Below, one piece after another: positions 8,601-13,576 of a stretch of DNA of 13,576 bases. The position numbers and the translations under genes are program-made. Where the stretch lies: positions 1 through 13,576 of the forward strand of contig JAIEOG010000033.1 of NCBI GenBank assembly GCA_019750655.1, written 5' to 3'. The DNA is from a bacterium (lineage in GTDB: Bacteria; Bdellovibrionota; FAC87; UBA2466). The stretch's first letter is position 1, and every line of letters starts with the position of its first letter. Below the pieces are notes generated by a model. That model worked only from the letters and a program-made list of their open reading frames with translations. It ran no database searches and had not been told where the DNA came from.

Positions 8601-9512
8601 CACCTTCTGAAAGATGTAGCGAAGACCTTTTCCGTGCAGGCCAAGAGCAAAGGTATCGCGCTCGCGCTCAATCTGGAACCCCAAACCCCGCAGTATGTGG
8701 GGGGCGATCCCGGGCGCCTAAGACAGGTTCTCAACAACCTACTGAGTAATGCGGTGAAATTTACTTTGCAGGGGCAGGTTTCTATTCGGGTGAGTTGTGA
8801 ATCAAAGAGCTCTCAAGAGAACCGCATCCGCGTCGAAGTAAAAGACTCCGGGATTGGGATCCCCGAGGCCGCACTTTCCCGAATGTTCCGCGCTTTTACC
8901 CAGGCCGATGCCTCCACTTCCCGTCGTTTCGGGGGAACAGGCCTTGGCCTTTCCATCTCGAAGCACCTCGTCGAGCAAATGGGTGGCACAATTGGCGTAG
9001 AAAGCACCGAGGCAGTCGGGACGACGTTCTGGTTCAGTCTGAACCTTCGAGCGGGGAAGCAGCCCGTCGTCCATCGCAGCCAGAAAGTAGGCAACTTCAA
9101 AGAGCTCACGGGACGCAGCTTGCGTATCCTCCTCGCCGAGGACAACGCCGTGAACAAGATCATTGCCGTAAAAGTGCTCGAAAAGATGGGACTGAAAGTC
9201 GATGCCGTCGCCAACGGGCAAGAAGTGCTCGATGCGCTGCGGACTATTCCCTATGACCTCATCTTGATGGACTGCCAGATGCCGGAGATGGACGGCTACG
9301 AAGCCACGCGCCTCATCCGCGCAAGCAAGACACTCCCACAGACAGATATCCCTATCGTCGCGATGACAGCCAATGCTCTCCAAGGCGACAGAGAGCGGTG
9401 CTTGGCGGTTGGGATGAATGGCTACGTCTCTAAGCCTGTAAGCAATGCGGAGTTATTTGCGGTGCTAAGCCACTGGTTGCTTGCCGACGAAGAAACGAAA
9501 AAAGCAGCGTAA
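5640..9512 (+). CDS. Membrane-bound hybrid histidine kinase with five PAS domains and a receiver
   Basis: A 1290-residue sensor kinase. About eight hydrophobic segments lie between residues 11 and 270 and include the GRMSPxTSxCLxLLGxALL pattern seen in an uncharacterised input module of other kinases and cyclases. Five PAS domains follow at about 280-398, 408-525, 535-652, 663-770 and 781-889. The HisKA box AHMSHEIRTPINGI has the phospho-accepting His920. The ATPase part has the N-box LNNLLSNAVKFT, DSGIGI, a FTQAD segment and GGTGLGL. The C-terminal receiver (about 1160-1285) has AEDN, LILMDCQMPEMDGYE with phospho-acceptor Asp1211, MTANA and the KP lysine. All catalytic residues are present. 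It should autophosphorylate and pass phosphate to its own receiver, then to an unlinked HPt or regulator. Start TTG 5640 is preferred because GAGG lies 5 bases upstream; ATG 5664 lacks a Shine-Dalgarno. No partner regulator lies nearby. Confidence 0.95.
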   Translation: MRKHTAYEMTAAASSLLVFCATVVVMAIWLFNPELQPFTNPIKFNAALSLCFASLSLWFQTKSPSLLGRIFAAVTLAFGLLTTAEYCFGWNLGIDQWIVSDLLSVESNLFPGRMSPITSICLTLLGGALLTLDFRGNRKIHVASLLVLPTFFLCLFALAGYLFGATGFYTVGPYVRIAWQTACSILVLGVGSLFARPSYGFGAVLFSTNIGGRMMRRMLPVSIFIPLVYAWIRLQAEYAGYLNLQSGIAALTVSLITVLSTLTYFYSRSLGQVDQDRKESENTFRSIFELATVGMVRCSTKTGRFIDVNQRFIDLTGYSREELKSKSPWDITHPADRDSDVQGARKVIDSQEQVYRTEKRYLRKDGQVIWVKLEATVSARDVSGKPTETAACIIDVTSQKHALEEIKRSEVRFRSIFDSAMFGLILWTRTGEIFDANDEFLRLIGYTREDLVSGRLDWKALTPPEYADMDEAALNEVATTGKCTPYEKEYLHKDGTRLPIAIGAAVLPEVSGVGGVAFVLDNRPRKEAELARQTSETHFRTLSETIPQIVWTADSSGKFIFFNKRWMEYTGTPIEQVNQSGWDPLIHPEDVEAFKQCWETSLRSGEPYEKEYRLKRSDGSYRWHLRRSLPLKDSSNRILMWFGTCTDIHEQKAAYHTVVEAKNRIDAIVSNTDAVIFSINKQGIITYSEGHGLLSLGIKAGERVGKSVFEINKDKPELLETNRRALSGETFSIRSLVRDQWMEIHYNPIIDENGTPNGITGVAFNITSRVAAEQAHTETQDRLKAILKHVPFAFWAIDRSRKFIFREGIGMKAVGMGSQQMVGQSIDDIYRDHPHVLAAMDRAFSGEAFEVQTKIGELWYNVVFAPTRDSAGTVSGISGITFDITERKLLEEERTNSEVREKAAVETSRLKSEFLAHMSHEIRTPINGIMGMIGLLSDTKLETQQQDYVHSAKSSADALLTVVNDILDFSKVESGKLEFEDLDFDLPHLLKDVAKTFSVQAKSKGIALALNLEPQTPQYVGGDPGRLRQVLNNLLSNAVKFTLQGQVSIRVSCESKSSQENRIRVEVKDSGIGIPEAALSRMFRAFTQADASTSRRFGGTGLGLSISKHLVEQMGGTIGVESTEAVGTTFWFSLNLRAGKQPVVHRSQKVGNFKELTGRSLRILLAEDNAVNKIIAVKVLEKMGLKVDAVANGQEVLDALRTIPYDLILMDCQMPEMDGYEATRLIRASKTLPQTDIPIVAMTANALQGDRERCLAVGMNGYVSKPVSNAELFAVLSHWLLADEETKKAA

Positions 9513-9515
9513 TAG

Positions 9516-10253
9516 CTACTTCTTGTAGAACTCTAGTATGGAAGAGGAGCGTTCCAACGGGAAAGAGCGCAGGCTCTCGCCTTCCTGGAGAAACGAACGG
9601 TAGCTTTTGCTCTCCATCGACTTAAGCTCCAGCCGCTCGAACGACTGAAGAATGCCTTTGTGGAAAAGTTCGTGGTTTTCCGGGGCCGGGGCATCGCTCA
9701 AAATCACAGCCAGAATCTCGCGGCGGTTTTCCAGATTCCATTCAACGCTGCCCATCTTCTCTGCGAGATACTCGATGACATCGGACTCCAGCTGGCAAGT
9801 AGAAATCAAATCGCTGTGTTCAAAGAGCGTTCCAAGGGCCTCAACGACCGTATGGACGCTTTCGGAATTCGATTCTTCCACCGTGGAATAGATCTTGGAA
9901 GCTTCGACAAGCTCCTCACCCAAGCGCGGGTAGACTGTTTCCAGCAAATCGCCCTCTTTGGCTTTGAGAGACGCGTACATGCCCGAGTTTTCTTTCAGAG
10001 GGTTCTTGAAGTTCTCCTGAAACTCGCGGTCGAAACGATCCATGGAAGCGCTGCGAGCCCCTTCGTTCATGAAAGAAGAGTTGTTTTGGTATTCGCGCAT
10101 CAAGAAAACAATCAGCGCTGCGCGGCGAATTTGCTGTGCCACCTGCCCTTGTTCGGCTTGTTGCTGCAGCATTTTTTTCCAAGCTCTCGCGAGGCTTGCT
10201 TTCTTTTTAGAGGATTTGAAAGCTTTGTAAGCTTGTAAATCGAGCATCTTCAT
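9516..10253 (-). CDS. Unrecognised 245-residue cytosolic helical protein
   Basis: I do not recognise a family. The protein has no signal peptide and no full membrane segment; the longest hydrophobic run, RRAALIVFLMREY at about residues 43-55, is too short. The first 45 residues are strongly basic and glutamine-rich (SSKKKASLARAWKKMLQQQ), and the rest is acidic and predicted by eye to be mostly alpha-helical. Cysteine occurs once. Coding potential is supported by an undisturbed 738-base frame filling the interval between the kinase gene and its upstream neighbour. It ends tail-to-tail with the kinase gene, 3 bases apart. It follows the small exported-protein gene on the same strand after 57 AT-rich bases, so the two may share a transcript. 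No good Shine-Dalgarno is visible before the first ATG (10253) or the third codon, also ATG. Confidence 0.75.
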   Translation of the reverse strand: MKMLDLQAYKAFKSSKKKASLARAWKKMLQQQAEQGQVAQQIRRAALIVFLMREYQNNSSFMNEGARSASMDRFDREFQENFKNPLKENSGMYASLKAKEGDLLETVYPRLGEELVEASKIYSTVEESNSESVHTVVEALGTLFEHSDLISTCQLESDVIEYLAEKMGSVEWNLENRREILAVILSDAPAPENHELFHKGILQSFERLELKSMESKSYRSFLQEGESLRSFPLERSSSILEFYKK

Positions 10254-10310
10254 CGATTCGTAAAACAGCTCACTATTGAATTTATTGAAGTTAAACTTTT
10301 TGGAAGTCGT

Positions 10311-10616
10311 TCAGTCTGCCAGCAAAAGGGCCTGGACCTGATCCATAACGGAGTCAATCGACTCACGGCCGACAATGGAAACAAGGCCCTTTTTTTCGGG
10401 AACGCCTACGTCGGCGACGCGGCCTTGGAATTCATAGCCTAGCCAATTGCGGAGGAAGGAAGAGCGGTCGGCTTTGGGTTCGACAACCAAACCTGCGTCT
10501 TTCAAAAGCTGGGTTAACTCAGGGCCCATTTTGAGTTCCGGCGCTGGCTCGGCGGCTCGAGCGAAAGAGCTTAGTCCCAGACCTACTACCAATAGGGCGA
10601 CAGTCGAAAAACGCAT
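10311..10616 (-). CDS. Small exported protein of unknown function, 101 residues
   Basis: The N-terminus MRFSTVALLVVGLGLSSFARA is a clear Sec signal peptide with a predicted cut after A-R-A at residue 21, leaving a mature protein of about 80 residues. The mature part contains no cysteine and reads as a soluble domain: a first half with LTQLLKDAGLVVEP, a basic-aromatic middle (FLRNWLGYEFQGR), and a C-terminal helix. No family is recognised. The start is well supported by GAAAGG on the minus strand, 7 bases before the ATG. It precedes the 245-residue gene on the same strand (57-base gap), so co-transcription is possible but unproven. Confidence 0.7.
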   Translation of the reverse strand: MRFSTVALLVVGLGLSSFARAAEPAPELKMGPELTQLLKDAGLVVEPKADRSSFLRNWLGYEFQGRVADVGVPEKKGLVSIVGRESIDSVMDQVQALLLAD

Positions 10617-10756
10617 TTGGAAACCTTTCGTGACGAAACGTTTATTAGGGTTCGCGGTGCCTGGAAACTGCTGCTGCGGGGGCGCCTTTTAGCACGCCGT
10701 AAGCTGCTGGATCAAGGGACCATTTTCGGCAAGTTGGCTTTATTCTCGCAGTCGCG

Positions 10757-10769
10757 CTTGGCTGCCAAG
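10757..10769. repeat. Short palindrome in the 10617-10848 intergenic region
   Basis: CTTGGCTGCCAAG is a perfect 6-bp inverted repeat around a single central T. It lies about 32 bases upstream of the predicted -35 of the barrel-protein gene, a position where a regulator could bind. The surrounding interval 10617-10848 otherwise contains no gene on either strand that I would support; it holds the divergent start regions of the 101-residue gene and the barrel-protein gene. Confidence 0.3.
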
Positions 10770-10800
10770 AGGCGCTGGTTTGCTTAGTTAGACCATCAAG

Positions 10801-10828
10801 TTGCGGCATTTCGTAAAATACCTATAAT
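10801..10828 (+). promoter_or_regulatory. Predicted sigma-70-type promoter of the barrel-protein gene
   Basis: TTGCGG at 10801-10806, a 16-base spacer, then a consensus TATAAT at 10823-10828. Transcription would start near 10835, leaving a leader of about 14 bases that carries GGAG at 10840-10843, 5 bases before the ATG at 10849. The -10 match is perfect. The -35 matches the consensus at only three to four positions. Confidence 0.55.
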
Positions 10829-10848
10829 GCGCCCCCATTGGAGATCCT

Positions 10849-11535
10849 ATGCGCTTGGCGATTGGTATTTTGTGGTTCGTTACCCTGACCTCTCCTCAAA
10901 CTCTTTGGGCGAACGATGCTGCGCTGGTAACCACCTCGGTGGGCTTAAATCAATCGCACCACCGCTTTACCCTCGCACCTGAAGGAATTCTTTCCCCATG
11001 GGCGGGTGGCGGCGTGCACGCCGAATATGCTCTACGACTTTCCAGCACATCTTCTTGGTCCATTGGAGTAAGCATCGGTTACAGCGAAACGACAGCGTTC
11101 ATGGAGGGATTCGGCAGAGCTCTAGGCGAAGGTATCGCAAGGGTCGTTGTCGGAGGGGCTATCACAGGGCTCCTCCCCGAAAAGATTTCAAGAGAGGTGC
11201 AGGAGTCTAGAGAGCCAGAGAGTTTGCCGGAAAACTCGAAGGCACGCTTTATGCCTGTGCATTCAGTCTTAATGGTGCGGGACTACGAAGGTTCCTTTCA
11301 CCCCTACGCTGCCTTATCATTGGGAGTAACCCACGCTGCTTGGAGCAAGGTGGACAGCGCCACTAATGCAGTTAACGATGGCAGCGGCGTCTTCGTAACC
11401 GGAGCTGCTCGTGCAGGGATGGACATAGATTTGGCGAACCACTTCGCGTTTACTATTGAGCCGATGTCCTTTAATTACCTTTACGATAATACCGTCGCAT
11501 GGACACCCAAGGCGGGAGCTAGCGTACTTTTCTAA
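10849..11535 (+). CDS. Predicted small outer-membrane beta-barrel protein
   Basis: A 228-residue protein with a signal peptide cut after LWA (residue 21). Alternating hydrophobic strands ending in aromatic residues follow, with glycine-rich turns (AGGGVHAEYALRL, SWSIGVSIGYS, SFHPYAALSLGVT, GVFVTGAARAGMDIDL, FAFTIEPMSFNYLY), and the chain ends in a C-terminal phenylalanine (KAGASVLF). This is the pattern of an eight-stranded OmpA/OmpX/OmpW-like barrel whose terminal Phe is read by the BAM machinery. It may be structural or act as a small porin; no specific family is identified. An insertion at about residues 86-134 (a Gly/Ala-rich hydrophobic stretch, then a charged Glu-rich stretch) interrupts the strand pattern and may form a long loop or plug. 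Initiation is supported by GGAG 5 bases upstream and by the promoter at 10801-10828. The gene is convergent with its right neighbour, 17 bases apart. Confidence 0.75.
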   Translation: MRLAIGILWFVTLTSPQTLWANDAALVTTSVGLNQSHHRFTLAPEGILSPWAGGGVHAEYALRLSSTSSWSIGVSIGYSETTAFMEGFGRALGEGIARVVVGGAITGLLPEKISREVQESREPESLPENSKARFMPVHSVLMVRDYEGSFHPYAALSLGVTHAAWSKVDSATNAVNDGSGVFVTGAARAGMDIDLANHFAFTIEPMSFNYLYDNTVAWTPKAGASVLF

Positions 11536-11552
11536 CGCCCTGGTCTTAGGAG

Positions 11553-12341
11553 TTACTTGGAACCCAAGTTAGCGGCGCGGACTACGCAACGTACTAAGCA
11601 TACCTTTGGGCCGTTGACTCGAGGGTAGCCATTAATGCCTTCACCACCCTCGGAGACGTAGGCAAAATCAGGGTGATCATAAATCGACGAAGACCAAAAA
11701 TACCGGTCGTACATTTTTGGGAATTTTACGGATATGCCTAGATTGGATGTTAGACGGATGGTATTGCTCGTCGCAGTTCCCATATAAGTCAAATTGGGAA
11801 GAATCTGCGGCACATACCCCTCTGGAGCTGCTTTACCATTCACAGACTTCGCTCCCATATATTTGCGAAGTCTCACAAAATCTGAATCGCTATCCGGAAA
11901 TCCATTTCCGCCATTTACGTCCTCTATGTAACCGCTGGGAAGTTCTGCTCCGAGGTTTTTGCAGAAGTCTTCCGCGTCCTTGTGATCCATGTAGAGCGGA
12001 GAACCGTCTTCACTCTTTGCCATGTCCCCCCAAATCATGCCGGAAGGATCTTCCCACGATTCGCCGAATTTTTTTGGGTCTTTGATCCCTGCCTCTTTTA
12101 ACTGTTCCTCGGAGACCTTTTTAAACGCAGCGCCACTGGTGGTCTTCTTCGTGAGCTTCGTGGTCGCAGACTCTTCTGCAACAGGCCGCCCGACTGGAGT
12201 TGCCTTATCAGCGGCGGGATCTGCCCCTAAAATCGAAGGGAAGATGGACAGGGAATGGAAGCTCTCTGCATTGGCGTTGTTTAAGATGCCGAAGGAAAAA
12301 AGGACTAATACCAGCTTCATATGAATTCCAAATTTTGTCAT
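11553..12341 (-). CDS. Exported DUF1566 (Lcl C-terminal)-like protein
   Basis: Up to 262 residues from ATG 12341, but ATG 12320 (residue 8) is the likelier start. GGA lies 6 bases before it, and it begins a clean signal peptide, MKLVLVLFSFGILNNANA. A Thr/Lys/Ala-rich linker covers about residues 40-75. From about 94 the pattern WEDPSGMIWGD, DAEDFCKNLGAELPSGYIEDV, FVRLRKYM, RYFWSSSIYDH and VCLVRCVV matches the DUF1566/Lcl C-terminal fold (W-D, A--FC-x-L--x-LPs, FWSSs, VRCVR), which is related to formylglycine-generating-enzyme and C-type-lectin-like folds. The three cysteines (127, 248, 252) sit in the family positions or beside them. The domain is common in secreted and surface proteins, but its biochemical role is unknown. 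The gene is probably monocistronic. Confidence 0.8.
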   Translation of the reverse strand: MTKFGIHMKLVLVLFSFGILNNANAESFHSLSIFPSILGADPAADKATPVGRPVAEESATTKLTKKTTSGAAFKKVSEEQLKEAGIKDPKKFGESWEDPSGMIWGDMAKSEDGSPLYMDHKDAEDFCKNLGAELPSGYIEDVNGGNGFPDSDSDFVRLRKYMGAKSVNGKAAPEGYVPQILPNLTYMGTATSNTIRLTSNLGISVKFPKMYDRYFWSSSIYDHPDFAYVSEGGEGINGYPRVNGPKVCLVRCVVRAANLGSK

Positions 12342-12520
12342 GACTGTAGACTTCCCAACTTGTGTTTCTCACTGAGTAGGCTCAGCGAAGAACTGGTTCA
12401 AACATAAAGCAATGTTGATGCCATCAGCTGGGTGTATAGGGTGGGAAGTTTTTAAAGGAGGGAATGTAGTCTTTCCAGGTATCTTATTGATATCGCTAAG
12501 AAAAAAATCACACATCCTCG

Positions 12521-12540
12521 GTATAGCTTTTGTGCTATAC
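12521..12540. repeat. Perfect 7-bp inverted repeat just upstream of the 12548 start codon
   Basis: GTATAGC (12521-12527), spacer TTTTGT, GCTATAC (12534-12540). It ends 7 bases before the ATG at 12548, where a ribosome-binding site would normally lie. It could be an operator, an mRNA hairpin blocking initiation, or a pair of -10-like elements (TATAGC, TATACG). No convincing -35 accompanies either. In the rest of 12342-12547 I see no gene. It does contain a strong Shine-Dalgarno-like AAAGGAGGG (12454-12462) followed only by ATG-TAG, and a 5-bp stem CTGAG/CTCAG at 12372-12385. Confidence 0.45.
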
Positions 12541-12547
12541 GACCGCC

Positions 12548-13249
12548 ATGCGAAAAACGGTACTGCTCACTCTATTGGCAGTAGTCTCTCCGGCGCTGAG
12601 CCAGAAATGCCCCACTTTTCTTGCAGGGTTGGCCGACTACAGTGAAGAACTACGGCACCTGGACTTTGCTCTTTCTCAAAACGAAAAACAGCTGATTGCC
12701 GCCCAGCCAGACAGCGCATGGGAAGAGGTTGGGCAGCGAATGGGCCTGCACCCGAGGACAGTCCAAAACCTCGCGGATCGCTTGCAAAAAGAAATAGAAG
12801 AAGTCCGAATGGTCCTACAGGCAGAAAAAGCTGGGTATTGGCCCATTGGGCGGAATCTGCTCTCGGATTCCGATCAAGCCGTTCTGGATGCGCTCTTAGG
12901 GGGCCCTGTACCTCCCTCGTTAGAACAACGGCAGGCCCGCCGGGCCATTCACAGAATTGGGGTTGCAGCGGAACTCGTTCTGAAATTTAAAAGCCTCTCT
13001 TCCCAGAAAAGACAGCGTTATCTCTCTCAACGGCGAAAAGAACTTGAGGCCGAACTTACCCACCCAAGCGTCCCTGAGCTTTCGCCAATTTATCATGTGA
13101 TTGAATTGAATATTCTCAACTACCTGATCTATGCCACTGCAGAGAATGCGAAGGAGTTAAAAGGCATGTTGGTAATTCCAGGGGCTTTAGACATTTCACA
13201 TCCAGTGAGCCAACTCACCGGAGCGATAAGAAAATTTAATGGCGAGTGA
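12548..13249 (+). CDS. Exported protein of unknown family with an HTH-like segment
   Basis: The frame is open from TTG 12530 (239 residues), but ATG 12548 gives a standard signal peptide, MRKTVLLTLLAVVSPALS, cut near residue 18, so a 233-residue protein is preferred. No Shine-Dalgarno precedes it; an inverted repeat occupies that place. Residues about 42-83 (SQNEKQLIAAQ, AWEEVGQRMG, LHPRTVQNLADRLQKEIEE) resemble a sigma-70 region 4/LuxR-type helix-turn-helix, which would be odd in an exported protein. The remainder is helical: a basic stretch SSQKRQRYLSQRRKELEAEL at about 151-170, then a hydrophobic YHVIELNILNYLIYA at about 182-196. There is a single cysteine, at residue 21. No family is recognised. 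The stop is followed after 21 bases by the structured repeat element. Confidence 0.75.
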   Translation: MRKTVLLTLLAVVSPALSQKCPTFLAGLADYSEELRHLDFALSQNEKQLIAAQPDSAWEEVGQRMGLHPRTVQNLADRLQKEIEEVRMVLQAEKAGYWPIGRNLLSDSDQAVLDALLGGPVPPSLEQRQARRAIHRIGVAAELVLKFKSLSSQKRQRYLSQRRKELEAELTHPSVPELSPIYHVIELNILNYLIYATAENAKELKGMLVIPGALDISHPVSQLTGAIRKFNGE

Positions 13250-13270
13250 TACGTGAAACTCGCTTCTATT

Positions 13271-13394
13271 CTTGGTCGAAACGCTCTCGCGTTTCACTTC
13301 TCATTTGACCCATTCGCTGCGCGAATGGTGGGCGCCACAAGGCTGGCTTCCGGTCGGCCCCTCGGGCCGCCTCTAGCCGGGACTCGCCACCCTC
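13271..13394. repeat. Structured repeat element, copy 1 (124 bp)
   Basis: Identical to 13451-13576 except for a missing TT. Three hairpins are visible. The first is GAAACGC/TCTC loop/GCGTTTC (13278-13295). The second is CCATTCGC/TGC loop/GCGAATGG (13310-13328). The third is CGGCCC/CTC loop/GGGCCG (13355-13369), enclosed by weaker GGCT/AGCC pairing (13341-13378). It is non-coding as far as I can tell. Both strands happen to be open, which is usual for short GC-rich palindromic repeats. It starts 21 bases after the stop of the preceding gene. Confidence 0.85.
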
Positions 13395-13450
13395 TGATCT
13401 TTTACGTCTCCGAACTAGCTGCTTTGTGGCTCCGTCTTTCGAGCCTTGGA
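13395..13450. other. 56-bp spacer between the two repeat copies, with a small stem
   Basis: Unrelated to the 21 bases that precede copy 1. It contains GGCTC (13428-13432), loop CGTCTTTC, GAGCC (13441-13445), a fourth possible stem. If the sequence beyond 13576 begins with this spacer again (TGATCTTTTACG), the real unit is a tandem repeat of about 180 bp rather than two dispersed copies. Confidence 0.5.
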
Positions 13451-13576
13451 CTTGGTCGAAACGCTCTCGCGTTTCACTTCTCATTTGACCCATTCGCTTT
13501 GCGCGAATGGTGGGCGCCACAAGGCTGGCTTCCGGTCGGCCCCTCGGGCCGCCTCTAGCCGGGACTCGCCACCCTC
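13451..13576. repeat. Structured repeat element, copy 2 (126 bp, reaches window end)
   Basis: Second copy, offset 180 bp from copy 1 at the left and 182 bp at the right. The only difference is an extra TT in the loop of the second hairpin (CCATTCGC 13490-13497, loop TTTGC, GCGAATGG 13503-13510). The other hairpins are at 13458-13475 and 13537-13551. Identity runs to the last base of the window, so the true right boundary and any further copies lie outside. Confidence 0.85.

Noticed and set aside
8802..9383. 193-codon open frame antisense to the kinase catalytic region
   Set aside because: A shadow of strongly conserved kinase and receiver coding sequence on the other strand; no family features.
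9660..10238. 192-codon open frame antisense to the 245-residue gene
   Set aside because: Hydrophobic/basic shadow translation with no start signal. The minus-strand frame is longer and better bounded by its neighbours. Because that gene is itself unrecognised, this is the least certain of the rejections.
11555..11569. ACTTGG/AAC/CCAAGT hairpin as a bidirectional terminator between the barrel and DUF1566 genes
   Set aside because: The stem is only 6 bp, has no T-tract on either side and lies inside the end of a coding sequence.
12412..12645. Open frame of 77 codons upstream of and overlapping the 12548 gene
   Set aside because: Overlaps the better gene out of frame, has no good start context and an unremarkable composition.
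13341..13394. A tRNA-like look (GGC-GAGT--, GAGGCGG) on the minus strand of the repeats
   Set aside because: No acceptor stem, anticodon arm or TTCGA arm can be assembled at the right distances.
13266..13520. Open frame on the minus strand across the repeat region
   Set aside because: Arg/Gly/Glu-rich translation of palindromic GC-rich repeats; no credible start signal, and the plus strand is equally open.
13253..13558. Open frame on the plus strand across the repeat region (101 codons, GTG start)
   Set aside because: It is made of the repeat itself, shifts frame between copies because of the 2-base difference, has a weak start and no recognisable product.

Overview
The window looks like chromosome from a flagellated Gram-negative bacterium. 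It carries a MotA/MotB stator pair, a very large lipoprotein with a signal-peptidase-II signal, a small outer-membrane beta-barrel, several Sec-exported proteins and a membrane-bound hybrid histidine kinase. Shine-Dalgarno sequences are of the GGAG/GAGG type, TTG starts occur, and base composition is moderate by eye. The mixture of giant IPT/TIG plus fibronectin lipoproteins, DUF1566-type exported proteins and multi-PAS hybrid kinases would fit Bdellovibrionota/Oligoflexia or a related delta-proteobacterial lineage. That is an impression from protein style, not a demonstrated placement. No phage, integrase, transposase, CRISPR, rRNA or tRNA signal was found.

Layout. (1) 1-1215, plus: the end of motA, read in two frames with an apparent one-base shift near base 76, then an intact motB. 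(2) 5434-1229, minus: a 1401-residue outer-membrane lipoprotein with two fibronectin-III-like domains, nine IPT/TIG domains each with a cysteine pair, and a propeller-like C-terminal part. (3) 5435-5639: a divergent intergenic region with a 9-bp inverted repeat and a separate 7-bp hairpin. (4) 5640-9512, plus: a hybrid histidine kinase with about eight N-terminal membrane spans, five PAS domains, HisKA, HATPase and a receiver. (5) 10616-9516, minus: a small exported protein and a 245-residue cytosolic protein, both unrecognised. (6) 10849-11535, plus: an outer-membrane barrel protein behind a recognisable sigma-70-type promoter. (7) 12341-11553, minus: an exported DUF1566-like protein. (8) 12548-13249, plus: an exported protein of unknown family with a helix-turn-helix-like segment. 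(9) 13271 to the window end: two almost perfect copies of a roughly 125-bp, hairpin-rich element spaced 180 bp apart, probably continuing past the edge.

How the genes fit together. motA and motB encode one flagellar motor stator. The other genes are mostly single transcription units alternating in strand, with three tail-to-tail gaps of only 13, 3 and 17 bases. Most products act at the cell envelope or sense signals there, but nothing shows that they form one pathway. The kinase has no adjacent response regulator or output gene. The features most worth following up are the structured repeat at the right edge, the motA frame break, and the exported protein with a sigma-region-4-like HTH.
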